Assembly: GCA_003667245.1 (NCBI GenBank)
Contig: RCNN01000022.1
Span: 1-64,000 of the forward strand
Direction: 5' to 3'
Origin: Heterostelium multicystogenum
Taxonomy: Eukaryota > Evosea > Eumycetozoa > Acytosteliales > Acytosteliaceae
DNA: 64,000 nt
The notes beneath the pieces were generated by a model. The model saw only the letters and a program-made list of their open reading frames with translations, had not been told where the DNA came from and did not search any database. The first letter of the stretch is position 1. Every line of letters starts with the position of its first letter. The translations under genes were made by a program, and so were the position numbers. Below, in pieces: positions 24,877 to 38,566 of this stretch.

Positions 24877-26592
24877 TCTTCATTGATCTATCTATCTATA
24901 TCTATCAATAATGACTAGTCCTTGCTTATAAATATTATCAATTCAAGTTTTAATTAAAATTTTTAAAACGACTATATTTTGGGGTTTGCACTGTTTTCAT
25001 CAAAAATGGAACATCACAATTTGAGTGAATTGGTAATTTATTTATGTCCTATCTTTATATGGATATATATGTAGTACCTCTTTTACTACAATCCGACTCA
25101 TCATCATTATACTTGTAATCAAAAAATAAATTTAAATAAAAACAATGTAATATGGTTATAAAGTATGTAAGAAAACCTAATAAATCTTTAGATTGGGTAT
25201 CATAAAAATTGATGATAGATTAATTATATTTCAAAGAGAAGTTGAAGATCAACTTTAATTTATTGTAAAACTAAAAAATAGTTTTAGATCAATCTAAGAA
25301 TTCGCAATCTTAAGTGGATAAATCAAAAAATTACCCATTTTAAATAAGAATACAATTTAATGTTAAATGAAAGATGTTGATGGTGGGGGTGGTAATACAA
25401 TCGTTTGATTGTTTTGATTGATTGCAATTTCCATACTTTTAATTTGTTATCGAATTACTGAATATAAGAACCAATCAATCAACCAATCAATAAATCAATA
25501 AATCATCATATTTTTGATGTTAATGTTGTTCATAAAAACACACTAATCACTCAACACTAACTATATATAATTTTAACAACCCCCATTAATAATATTAATA
25601 CTACACCTTTGTTAACATCATTCAAACCCCTACCTCACTTCACCTCCAATTAACATCAACACAAAATACAATAATATCCAAAATACAACACCTACAAGTA
25701 TACATCTAAATAGTTAATAAATATATAATCATCATTAACAACATTAACAACATTAACAACCAACAACAACAACAACAAACACAAACAAACCTAGCACACT
25801 GAATTCAAATATTGTTACCTTATTTTGATAATAAAAATAATTTAATAATAATATTAATAATAATAGTAATAATAATAATCATAATAATCATAAATTGTAG
25901 TTATTTACTCAAGACTGATTAAAATATAAATATATTTATGTATCTGTATTATTTTTATCTCTTTGAATGAATAGTAATATATATTTATTATTATTATTTA
26001 GTTAAGTAAAATAGTATTTATTTTTAAAGTTGGGATTAACAGGGACATTCAATGAACCATTATTGTATAATTATAGCATTATAAACATTGCCCCCAACAA
26101 CCATTTTCATTTATAATTGTAAAAACTTGAAATTGACAACTTTATTGATTCCAACATCAACAACAACTTCAATCCACTAGTTTTTGTTAAAATAAGATTG
26201 CAATCAAAATTATTTAAATTTATATTCTACAATTCACCATAAAACAACCCACTTTCATTATATTCATTCAAAAATCAACACACACATTTATATATTTTTT
26301 AAAACTGCTTGCATTAAAAATCAAATCAAATTCACTCCACAAGTATATATACATACATATATATATATACAATACATATAGTAATATAGGAATATAAAGT
26401 AGATATTTAGAGAGACATACAGACAGATAGATAGATAGATTGACAGATAGTGGTAAACAGTTAGTTTTAGATTGGTTTGTTGGTTGGTTAGTTTGGCTGG
26501 ATTAGGTTAGATTAGGTTATACTGGATTTAAGTCGCAACAAACACTACATAACAAATAGAGAAATATAGTAGACTACAAATCAAACATTAAA
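24877..26592. promoter_or_regulatory. Divergent intergenic region upstream of pigF and spnA
   Basis: About 1.7 kb. The part near spnA has AAC-rich repeats (25730-25795), a (GATA)n tract (about 26423-26450) and TTGGTT/TTAGATTAGG repeats (26470-26520), probably within the spnA leader. No coding frame seen. Confidence 0.45.
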
Positions 26593-29513
26593 ATGTTTAC
26601 TAAGCTTAGTAAATTGAAGACTACTCTCTCTTCGAAGAAGTCGAGCGATTCCGGAGAGCAGTTGAGTGTTTCTTCGTCTCCTGCGCTGGCGGCTATGGCT
26701 GCCCCTCTTGAGCCAAGAGACTATGACTATTCGGTCAATGTCTTGGTGATGGGTATGGCAGAGGCAGGAAAGACTACGCTTCAGCGTCAGCTCGATGTCA
26801 TGTATGGCACCAAGATGCTGGATCCAAAGTACTATCAGAGACTGATCTATGGTAACACCATTGCAACACTCATCCGACTGATTGAGAATGCAGAGCGAGT
26901 CAACATTACATTCTCGGAGGACAACACCGATCGTGTCAAACGTATCTTGGCCACACCTGTCGAACTGGCCAGGAACCGACTGCCAAGATTCCCGCTTCGT
27001 CTCGGATACGATTGCAAGTGCCTCTGGGAAGATCCTGATATGCAAACCATGTTCCACTATGCCAGCTGTTGTCCTGAATATAGAACTCCAGGTCGTACAA
27101 AATAGTAAGTTAATTTCAAGTATTGAACAATATTGATTAGATTCCAGCTTACCAACCAACTCAACTTGAACAGCTATATGGAGAACATGTTTAGAGTGTT
27201 TTCACCAGAGTTTTCGCCCAACAGATTGGATATTATCAGTGCGTATGAACAAGTGGATCATCCACAACACTCAACCATTACATATAGACGTCTAAAAATT
27301 GATTTGACATGTGCACCAACCAAGCCAATACAAAAAAAGGATTTGGAATTCAATCGCATACCTTGATCCGCATTATGTATTTTTATGTTGTATCACTCAA
27401 AGAGTAAGTTACAATCAAAATAGGACTGGCAGGAAACAGCTCCAACTAAATTCGATTCATCGATTACAGATATCACAGCGCAGATGAAATGCTAAATACA
27501 TCATTGATTTCAGCACCACTTTGTTCCAACCATATCACAGCAACGTACTGTTAGATTCACTGGCGGCTTTGGATTCATTCTCCAACTCAGCAGTCTTTGA
27601 AAAAGCACATTCCATATTCCTCATCTTTAACACAAGTGAGACATTTTATCGCAAAACTCAGTTTCTTTGACCTCAAGCTGTGTTTCAGTGATTACGAATG
27701 CCTGATCCAACAAACCATGAAAAGGGCAGTAGACTTTATAACCAACAAATTCACTCAAATCGTAATGTGTTCCATGATTGATTCATTCCAGTGCGAATTA
27801 AAACTAACACCAAACAATTTTTGCCAATCATCTATATTTACAGCTTGTACAGAAGAATAAATTCATATCAATCATAACACAGTTAATCTTTTAGATCAAA
27901 GAGGAAACTAGAGTTAAATTTGATTCGATTTTAGATTTTTATTATTCCAGATGCAGAGAGTCGTGGACTGTGCGAGTCAGTTCCTTCGAGCTCGCTCCAC
28001 CCAACATCAGTTCTTCCACATTCCAGCAGCATCGGAGTGAAAACCACTCCATGACAATTCACATAGAAATCAGCAGCGCAACAACTTCAACTACAACCAC
28101 TCGTACCAGCACCACCACAAACTCCATCAGCAGCGCACTAGCAGCACAGGCTCTCGACGACGACACAACAAGCAATGCAAGCACAAGCACGACATCGAGC
28201 ATGCCCGATACAACGCAGTCCTCTTCAGATCATATAATGCCCCCTCTGAATATTTCCACTCCTCCACCAAAGAAACCAGTGAAGGCAAAGGTTGACAAGA
28301 AAGAACAAAAAGCAGAGAAGCTGCGTGAGAAGGAGCAACTCAAAAATGAAAAAGAACAACTCAAAGCAGAGAAGAATCGTGAAAAAGACGCAGCTTTGGA
28401 GCAGAAACGTGCAGAAAAAAGAGAAACAAGATAAGGAAAAGGAGAGACTGAAAGCAGAGATAAGAACAACTACAGAAAGAAAAGAAAGAAAAAGCAGCAG
28501 CAGCAGCGGCGGCCAGCAACAATGCCAAAACCCAAGAAATCCAAAGGCAAAGGCCTATCAGTGCAATCTGGATTCACATCAATACAAGGTAGAAGAAAGA
28601 ACATGGAGGATGCTCATATGGTTATTGATAATCTTTGTGTAAGTAGTTGCTGAGCAGGATAATTACTTAGATTAAACTAACATGTCCACACTTTAACTTC
28701 AGGAAATGTTTACGCAAGTTCCACGAAACGAAGGTTTATGTGCTTATTATGGTGTATATGATGGTCATGGTGGTACACAGACAGCTCAGGCTTTGGAGCC
28801 TATTGTTCATAAATGTATAGTAGAATCAAGTTCATTTAGTTGTGGAAACTATGAACAGTCAATGAAAGAAGGTTTTGAAGCTGCAGATAAGTAAGTTGAT
28901 TTAGCATGTCATTAGCGTATGGCTGCATTTATATTAACCTTTGATCTGATCTATGTAGGATGGTCATACCAATTTGTGAAAAGAGTGGATCTACAGGTGT
29001 TGCTGCGATGATTTATAGGAAATACATTGTATACAGCGAATATCGGAGAATTCAGAGTGTGTGCTGGCGCGGCAGAATACCACATCGAAATCGCCACCGG
29101 GCTACGATTCTCAACTGTTGACGTACAAGCATTTGGCAAAACGATGAGAAAGAAAAAGGTTTAGAATTACAGAGATGGGTGGTATGATTATTTTTGGTCG
29201 TCTATTTGGTTTCGCTGGCAGTTGCCAGATCGTTTGGTGATCGCGAGTACAAGGAGGGCGACAAAAAATTTGTTACATCTGAGCCATTTACAACAGGTAG
29301 TTGAGCTCACGCCAAAAGATCACTACATCATCATGGGTTGCGATGGTCTGTGGGACAAGGTGAGCTACCAAGAAGCAACAGAGATGTGTTCTAAACTTCA
29401 CAAACAAGGCAAAAACGCAAAAGAAATTAGTGAAGCACTCGTCAATGATTCATTCGACAAAGGTTCAACTGACAATATCACCGTTTATTGTAGTTATATT
29501 AAATTGGAAATAA
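26593..29513 (+). CDS. spnA: Spalten: G-alpha-like domain fused to a PP2C phosphatase
   Basis: Spalten is known from D. discoideum as a fusion of a G-alpha-like domain and a PP2C Ser/Thr phosphatase required for cell-type differentiation. Here the N-terminus has a P-loop GMAEAGKTT followed by a helical-domain region (YGNTIATLIRLIENAERVNI). The later half aligns with G-alpha (NVLLDSLAALDSFSNSAVFE, then SIFLIFNTSE where NKxD normally stands, and FTACTEE for the TCAT box). A Ser/Thr-rich then Lys/Glu-rich linker spans 28000-28500. The PP2C domain starts at GFTSIQGRRKNMEDAH, with YYGVYDGHGG, GSTGVAAMI, GCDGLWDKVS and GSTDNITV. Several introns (for example after VIDNLC) and several frame changes occur. 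Removing one T near 29483 gives IVVILNWK and a stop at 29513; as written the frame runs on to 29560. Confidence 0.88.
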
Positions 29514-32226
29514 AATCAATTATATTCATAAACATAATCATAACTTTTAAAAATTCATAGGATAGATATTATAACTAGCTAGTTACAACTAAGACAAATC
29601 TAAATCTTTGTCTACTTATCTTAACACCATATCTTTAAAAAAACAAAGAACAAACTAATCAAATAAACACTCTCAAGTAAATTTAGATTACTAAAAGACT
29701 CAAACTACAACAACATGATTAAACTTGTAGACTACATGTAAATTATATAATCAATGAATATTCTATATTATTTATGTTGATCTATAGATATAGATATAGG
29801 TATAGATATAGATTAGATTAGATTAGAATTTAAATAAAATATAAAATTAATTTTAGAAAATAGAATTGAAGTAGAATGATTAAAAGAAATCAGTGTGTGC
29901 TCTATTTGATAAAATTTATAGTGAGTGCACTACAAATAAAGGATAAATATATTTGAATATAATCAAATTTTTATTAGATCAAATAAACAAACAAACAAGA
30001 AATAGAATATATTATGTATTTGTTCACTAAGTTCGATTTCCAATTCAAAATAACAGATTGTTTATCACCAAACCTCTGACCTGGAATTATTTTGAAACGG
30101 TTTAGTTGTTTTTTTTATGTTGCCATTATCACTAAAACTACACAAAACAGGTTTGTTTTTATGAATAAATGTGGGTTAAAAAAAACAAGAAAAAAGGGAA
30201 AATGAAATGTTGCCTTTAATATAATAAATTTATCCTTTTTGGTTATAATCCACAACATACCATATTAATAATCAAATTTGCAAACATCATACAATCTATT
30301 TAAATAAAAGAAAAAAATACCAAAACCAAAAGCTAAACCAAATGGCTTTTGCATCATCAACACCAAATACAACAACACACTCCTACTCCTACTTCTATAC
30401 ATAGTTAAAAGTAGATAGACAAACATATAGACACTATTTAGAGACAAGACATACAATTCATACAATTCATACATAGATTCACACACCGATAGACGGATAA
30501 TAATTATAAAAATAGTGTTTTGTTTTTTTTTTTCTTTTCTTTGCTGCTTTGAAACCTAACACCTCCACACACACCACAAATATTCACTTACACAACAACT
30601 CATAAAAACGATTCATCAAATAAAATCACACAATATTTTAGTTAAATACCACAATATCAACTCAATTCTATTGTCACACACCACCTTACCTTTATCTAAA
30701 CACTCCACCTCAAATTAACACACTCACACTCACTCACTCCATTCCATTCCTCATTTTTATCATTCCCTCCATTCACAATAGCAATTAATTAACATCAAAC
30801 AACAAACAAACAAATAAACAAAAACCCTAGATTGACTAACTAACTCACTGGCTTTCTTGTTTGCTTGCTGGCTAATAAATAGCACTAAACTCTCACTACC
30901 AGCAGCGACGAACGATACATACATCCAACACACAGCAACAACAACAGTTAGTTTTTTTTTTTCTACAACTACTAAACTAAACATATACAATCTACACAAT
31001 TATAACTAAATTGAATTAAATTAAATTATCTAGACCAATCTATCTAAACTAAAACAAATAAGCAAACCAAAAACTATTATAACAGACTCTTGGAAAAAAT
31101 AACCTTCCAAAATAATAATAATAATATTAATATTATAAATAAAAATATTATAATAATTATTTTGCTTTGATTTTCTTTCCTCTACACTCATTTACTTCCT
31201 TTCTTCCTACTTTCTTAGTTTGGTTGTTTCTTTTGTTGGTTTAGAATATAATAATCACAATATATTATATATATATATACACACACCACCTATTTTACAT
31301 CCTTAATTAACTATCATTGTATAGTTCTACTCTCTATTGATATTATTATGGTTGTTTATCGGTTTCATCTATCTACCTCTTAATCAATATTCTAATCTAA
31401 TATCATCAGTAGCATCATAATCATCTATATATAATTAAAAATAAATCATTAAGTAAACTGTTGTATTTTTATTAAATATATTTTTACCATTTTTGGTAAA
31501 TTTCAGTAACGATCATTATTCGACACATTCAAACAACACAATATCAACCAATACCACAGCCAATCTTCAAAATATACACAGCTCTACGCTTGCACAAATA
31601 CATCCATCGTTATATATCACACATTATATCACACCTATAGATATAACAATAATTATCGTAATCAAATATTAATTTTACAAGATTACTTAAGTATTAAACA
31701 AACCACCTAATAAATCAGCAAACACCCAGTTATCAAACCACAATTCAACCAACCAATCATTACCAATTTTATAACAACTCTGGACGACGAAATCCTTACT
31801 ATAAAGTGAAGGACAATATTATGCTTAGTATAGGTAAGACATCAAGTATTTCAATAAATCACTCTTCGTCAGTCCACCATACATACACCTGTAATTAAAA
31901 TAATAGGAACTAAAATAACAGATGAATCAACTATTATCAATATCAATGGTTTTATTAATCTATAGTAAACAACTAATTATGAATTAATTTAATATTGCTC
32001 TTCTGATTTCAACTTATAATTACTATTAATTAACATTAAAAATATTCCAAACAATAACAAATCATCAAATAAGAACTTAATATTATAATACTAATAAATT
32101 AATTAATACATATAACTAACTTACTATTTTATTAATTTTTTATAGTATAATTTGTATTTTTAATAAATAAATAATAGTATAGTAATAATCTATAATCATA
32201 TAACATCACATCACATTTATTTTCAA
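29514..32226. promoter_or_regulatory. Long AT-rich and CA-rich region upstream of the AGC kinase
   Basis: About 2.7 kb without a convincing coding exon. It contains TATAGATA repeats (29790-29815), ACTCACT/CACAC-rich sequence (30545-30760), and near 31821 ATGCTTAGTATAG followed by GTAAGA, which could be a short 5' exon of the kinase or an untranslated first exon. The short open stretches near 30265 and 30760 on minus look like chance. Confidence 0.4.
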
Positions 32227-35200
32227 ATGAAAATGGAAAATTTAGAAAGTAGAAAATTAAAACAAGATAGTAATAATAATACAATATCAATCGACAGTAT
32301 AGAGAATAAAGATATTAGTAATAATAGTAGTAATAATATTAATAATATTAATAATATAAATATTAATAATATTTCTAAAAATCCAAAACCTACCATGTCA
32401 TCTATTAATATGTCTCACAGTAGTAAATGGAATAATAAAAAAGATAAAAATGAACTTTCAACTATAAACGAATCAAAAGAACAAAACTCACCTCTATTCA
32501 CAAGAAAGAATTTCTACAACGATGAATCAGTATATTTACCATATGAAGGTCTAATTGAAAGAGATCTACCAGCAAACACACCGATATCTACTGATAGCAA
32601 ATCAGAGCCCAAACAATACTGTGAAGAATCATTTTAGTGATAACAATGATATTTTTAATAACGATAGAAACTCTATGAAAGTTGGATTTATTAAAGACTT
32701 CGAATCATTGCAGCTAAATGACAAGAATCAATCGCCTATATCCAGACTGAGAAAGGGTAGCTTACCGCTACCTTCCCTCTACAGCTCAAAGGACCTCATG
32801 AAGAAGAGCGAGGAAATGGGCTTAACTAAGAAGGAACTAGCACTTCAACGAAGAAATGCGAGACACTTCTGGGGCACTATGATGATACCAGGCTTGGATA
32901 TTTTGAAATCAGATCTAGTAAGAGTCAAATTAGAATCAGATAGTCGGCTTCTATTATTTATTTCAGATATCAAGCGATCACTCAATGCCTCTAACAATGA
33001 AAAAGATAAGATACTTTTAAGAGAACTCTTGGAAGTTGCAACAAACTTCTTGTCAACAGATACAAATCAAATCGAATGTGGAAAGTACGCAGAGGAGCTT
33101 TTGAAAAAAGTTGAACGCCAAAGAAATCGAAAAGGTAGAAGGCTTAAACAGAGAGAAAGTAATTAATCTCCTTTTTATTATTTCAAACTTTGGAAGGATA
33201 AAGGAGTTCCTTTCCATTGAATCTGAAAAGGATGAAAAAGATCCCTCAAAGATAAATATTAGAGTATGTAAATTCTAACAACTTCATATGATAACATTAA
33301 TTAACATTTAATTGCCAGTCTTTGATGAATATAGGCACTCCACCAGCATCACCTCCTTCTCTCCAAAATACTAATCTCAACCACCAATCACCCCCAGCAT
33401 CAACTACACCTAGCTCACCAATTCCTACTATTTCAGCTCCTTTCTCACCTAATTCTATTTCATTCAACAAAGGACACTTTAGAACACTCTCTTATAGTCC
33501 TAAAATTAAGAGCCCAGGAACCCCAAACTTTAGTTGTGAACCTATCGACCAGGATTTAGCTGATAATCAAAACTCTAACTATCTAAAAAAACCGACACAC
33601 AACTATCATAAGTCTAAGGATCCATTCAAGTCCTCTCCACTATCCTCAACTCCTAATGAACAATTCCAACCTCCTTTGATATCGAGAAGAATTTTCGATA
33701 TTGTAAGTTATTTTAATTCTTTGTTAATCTTTTTCATATTTTAACTTGTTATATTTTAGCTGAAAAAGGATCAAAAGAGTTCTCAACCGAGATCACATAG
33801 ATCACTACCAATTGAAGATATTATTCCAAGCTCGGATCAAAGCAATTCACTACTACCAAGAGTAATTAGTGATTCTCATTTCCTTGAAGATGACCAGGAA
33901 CTAGTATCGTCAGATGAAGAAACTGACGAAAGTGTATCCAGTGATGAATTAAAGCCAACTTCTCTAAAACCCCTCAAGACATCTCCCCCAAAAGATAAAA
34001 GATTAGATTATTTTGATTTCTAACGAATTTGCTAAAAGAGTAAATATTTCATTCACTTTCTCTACTTTATTGATATCTAATAATTTTTGAAATAAAGCAA
34101 CCTCTGGTTAGATCAAAGAGCTTTAGTCCCAATAAAGCTATAGGGCCAAAGAAAGAGAAACCACATAAGCTTGCTAGATCATTTTCAGAGATTCCGACTA
34201 TTAAGATTGATTTCTTACCAAACCAACAAATGGTTATTTGTAGAATATGTGAGGAGAAAATAGAGTCATCATTACTCGAAGAGCATTCTAAAATATGTGC
34301 AATGACAAATCAAGAGGATATGAAAGCAATGAATATCGATGACCAATTAAGGGCTGTATGTATTAATTTCCAAAATTTACAAAAGAAATCCAATTACTAA
34401 TCTATCCTTAGATTGCAAAGATACTTTTAACAAGAAGTACAAACTTGACCCCAGATAAAAGAGTAAGTTCGCCAATTGAATTTTCTCGGACTTTCAATTC
34501 TAACATTCCATATTTAGAAACAACTTTCGGAAATTAGAGAAATATCACAAAGAGCTGTTGAAATGACAATTAAAGATAGTACCAAATTAATAAATGATCT
34601 AAAAGATAGGCTCAAAAGATTTAACCTCTCGGAGGAGAATAAAACACTGGCGATTAAAATCGAAACATTGGTAAGGATTAAAAGGAATGGGAGATTAATT
34701 ATTTTTTTCTAATATTTAATTATTTGTTTAGATTTCAGATAAAGCAAATTCACTCAAGAAAGCCGAAGAAGTCATCAACTCTTCACCAAGGATTTTTAGA
34801 ACTTCACCCAGAACAATGAAGCCAAAGGAATTGGATATATGGGATTTAAATAGCTTCACTGGTAGAACAAGATCAGATTCAGATCCATGCCACCAAACAA
34901 CTCTCGAATATCGCCCCAAAGGTATTCCTACAATTGATGACTTTACAATACTCAAGCCGATTACCAAGGGTGGATTTGGGTAAATATTAGATTACAAAAC
35001 TCAATATCATTGCAAGTTATTAACTATTTCATTATAGAAAAGTATTCTTGGCAAAGAAAAAGAAAACTGGTGACATATATGCAATCAAGCGATTAAAGAA
35101 AATTGATATGGTTAAAAAGAACCAAATCGATCATGTCAAAGTTGAAAGAAACATTCTTGCATATACTAGTAATCCATTCGTAGTCAAGATGTACTACTCA

Positions 35201-36432
35201 TTTCAATCAAGAGTTTGTATTATTTCTACCAATCTCATATTTTTAAACTAACCCAAGATAATATAGGACTATTTCTATTTGGTAATGGAATATGTAAATG
35301 GTGGCGATTGTTTCTCTTTGTTACAAAATCTCGGTGCATTGGAGGAGGACATGGCAAGAATGATCATAGCAGAAACGGTCTTAGCATTGGAGTATCTACA
35401 TGGACTTGGAATTATTCACCGTGATCTTAAACCAGACAATTTACTCATCGATAAAAATGGACATATTAAACTGACCGATTTTGGGTTATCAAAGATAGGT
35501 CTCCTGGATAGACAGAGCGTAGTACCACCAAATTTCTTTAGTCCAAATCTTGGTGCCCAACCTCAACCACCAAAACCCAAAAACAAAAAGACTGCTTCCA
35601 CTCTTGGCCACAAAGAACATGGAGTCTGCATTCTCTTCACCAACCATTGCTAAACCCAACTTATTGGGATCAGATGCACCCTCTACACCACTATTCATAC
35701 CTCAAACTAGCAATCCAAAACAAATCCTCCCAATCCCAGCAACAGTCAATCCTCAACCTATCACTAAACCAAAATCAAGAAAACTATCATGTGTAGGAAC
35801 ACCAGATTACCTAGCACCCGAAATCTTGTTAGGTATAGGACATGGTAAAGAAGTTGATTGGTTCTCTGTGGGTGTCATGTTATTTGAATTTCTCACTGGT
35901 TTGCCACCATTCAGTGCCGATACTGTTGAAATGACTTTCCAGAATATTCTCCAAAGAAATATTAAATGGCCATCCGATATGTCTCCAGAAGCAAAAGATA
36001 TCATTGACAAACTTCTGGCACTTAATCCACAATCGAGACTAGGCTATGGTGGAGTAGAAGAGATCAAGGCACATCCATTCTTCAAAGGTATTAATTGGGA
36101 AACAATCAGAACTCAAAAGGCATACTTTATTCCAGTATTGGAAGATCTACAAGATACAAGCTATTTTGATGGTAAGTTATTTTCATTCTAAAGTTTTCTG
36201 AGTTCAACTCATTAATAATCATTTTATCAATTTAGCAAGAAAACAATTCTACGATCTTAGAATTTCAGACGACACTGAAGCCAACAGTCCATATATAGTT
36301 GGTGAAAGTGACACCAGTAAACTTTTTGATGACTTTTTATATGTAAACTTCCAAAGTTTGTCAGAGTTGAATCAGAATTGTCTTGCCGAAACCAAACCTT
36401 ATGTCATCAGCAGAAGAAGAAACTCGTTGTAA
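32227..36432 (+). CDS. AGC kinase of the IRE/Rim15/MAST type with CCHC zinc finger
   Basis: A multi-exon Ser/Thr kinase of roughly 1,150 residues. The N-terminus is Asn-rich. A conserved helical block near 32800-33150 ([20 protein letters not shown]) precedes a Ser/Pro-rich stretch. At 34228-34310 lies a C-x2-C-x11-H-x3-C finger (CRICEEK...EEHSKIC), as in plant IRE/IREH1 and fungal Rim15 kinases. The kinase domain follows: ITKGGFG|KVFLAK (split by an intron), [30 protein letters not shown]. An insert of about 90 residues separates DFG from GTPDYLAPE, typical of this subfamily. An AGC tail follows to residue end SRRRNSL at 36432. Frame changes near 32610 and near 35600 are needed. In yeast and plants these kinases link nutrient state to growth or quiescence; the role here is inferred only. 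Confidence 0.85.
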
Positions 36433-36925
36433 TATTAATCATCCAACTTTATTTGCAAAATCTCGATCATAAATAGAACAAATGTAGTATATAATAATAT
36501 AATAAATGATGCTCTTGGGTTAATGATTACAATCAATTTCACCTTTAAAAGATTTTGGTAAAACAGCACAAAAGTTGGAACTTTATTGCTGACAATTCAG
36601 AAACCATTTGAACAATCGATTGTTTTTTTTTCCATTTCCCAATTCAATTTTAATTAATTTTGAAAATTTTTTTGTTTTATTTTTTGTTTTTTTGATTAAT
36701 TTTTTTTTCATTCATCTTACTTACAAAAAAAAATATAAAAAGTCACCCACACTTCACACTCTTTTTTATCTTTCACAGGTTGCTATTTGGTTAGTTGGCT
36801 AGTTGCTGAATAGTTATACTTATTTTTTATTATATACTTTCATTAGTAATCATTGTTAATATTATAGTAATTACTAGTAGCAGTAGTGGTGTGATTGATT
36901 CCTTCATCAGCAAACAATATAAAGA
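36433..36925. promoter_or_regulatory. Intergenic, probable pdhB promoter
   Basis: About 490 bp with dense T-runs (36626-36710) followed by CACCCACACTTCACACTC, a layout often seen in dictyostelid promoters. No gene seen. Confidence 0.45.
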
Positions 36926-38399
36926 ATGTTGACTTCAGTTTTAAAAAACAGCTTTGCTCTTCACCAAAAGGGTATCAAGTTTGGTATTCGTTCATTCTCT
37001 ACTTTGGCACCAAAAGAAGTCAGTAACAAAATAAAACCAATCATCATCATCATCATCGATCAGCAGGATTGTTGTGTTGACCAAATACCAAATATCATTA
37101 TCAATATTATAGGTAACAGTTCGTGAGGCAATCAACAGTGCTTTGGATGAAGAACTTGCTCGTGATGAGCGTGTCTTCTTGATGGGAGAAGAAGTTGGTC
37201 AATATAATGGTGCATACAAGATTTCAAAGGGTCTTTTTGACAAATACGGACCTAAGCGTGTCGTTGACACTCCAATTACCGAAATGGGTTTCGCTGGAAT
37301 TGGTGTTGGTGCATCATTCGCAGGTTTAAGACCAATTGTGGAGTTTATGACATGGAATTTTTGTACGTACATTTGTTTTTACCCCCACTCAAATTTTATA
37401 AACCTACCCAAGTTATCATCGACAAGTGTATAAGCATAGTTAAACTACTTCAATGTAGTGATCCAAATGTCAAACAACTACACAATGTGTAGTCACTTGT
37501 TTGTGATAACTTTGTAGGCTTTGTATAATAATTATTAAAAAGGTGTAAAAAACTAATGTTCTTTCTTTTTTCAAATAGCACTTCAAGCAATTGATCATAT
37601 TGTAAACTCATCTGCCAAGACTCACTATATGTCTGGTGGTACTGTATGTAATCCAATCGTTTGGAGAGGTCCAAATGGTCCACCCACCTCAGTAGGTGCC
37701 CAACATTCACAATGCTTTGCTGCTTGGTATTCAAGTGTTCCAGGTTGCAAGGTTATTGTTCCATGGTCAGCTGAAGACCATCGTGGTCTCTTGAAGGCTG
37801 CCGTTCGTGATGACAATCCAGTTGTTTGTTTGGAATCAGAACTCTTATATAACTACAAGTTCACCCTCTCACCAGAGGCCCAAGATAAGGACTTTGTACT
37901 CCCAATTGGTAAGGCAAAGGTAGAAAGAGAAGGTACCGATATTACCATTGTCAGTTTTTCAAGAGCCGTCTCCATCTGTATGGATGCTGCTGCTCAACTT
38001 GCCAAGGAAGGTATCAACGCTGAAGTTATCAATTTGCGTTCAGTTCGTCCACTCGACACTGAAACCCTTGTCAAATCACTCATGAAGACTAACAGAATGG
38101 TCACCGTCGAGGAAGGTTGGGCTCAATCTGGTGTCGGTGCTGAAATCTCTGCTCAAATGGTCGAATGTAAGTGTTTAGCGAACGTGAACTTCAACACCAC
38201 ATAATAGTAATAATAATACTAATCACATTGGAATTTCCCTCTTATTTTAGATGCTTTCGACTACATTGATGCTCCAATAGAAAGAGTTTGTGGTGCTGAT
38301 GTCCCAATGCCATATGCCATGAACCTCGAGAATGCTGCCATGGTTCAAGTTTCAAATGTTGTATCAGCAGCCAAGAAAGTATTAAATTTGAAAAAATAA
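36926..38399 (+). CDS. pdhB: Pyruvate dehydrogenase E1 component beta subunit, mitochondrial
   Basis: Beta subunit of the thiamine-diphosphate-dependent E1 enzyme that decarboxylates pyruvate in mitochondria. Four exons join cleanly: 36926-37018, 37113-37362, 37579-38166 and 38251-38399, giving 359 codons, the usual length. The first 30 residues are basic and Ser-rich without acids ([20 protein letters not shown]), a typical mitochondrial import peptide. Conserved blocks include [94 protein letters not shown] and the C-terminal DVPMPYA. No frame errors occur here. Coding sequence is clearly richer in GC and in preferred codons than most neighbours, as expected for a well-expressed enzyme. It converges on the phosphatase gene with a 167-bp gap. 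Confidence 0.97.
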
Positions 38400-38566
38400 A
38401 CTCTTCATAACAACTACTATACCATTTTATTCGAACTAACATAATAACCAATCAACATGGTGTCAATACTATTCTATACAAAGCAAATATACAAGAAGAA
38501 ATTAGCCTTATTATCTATGATTTTAATATTAATTATACAATGGTTGTTGTATGATTGTTTGTTGAT

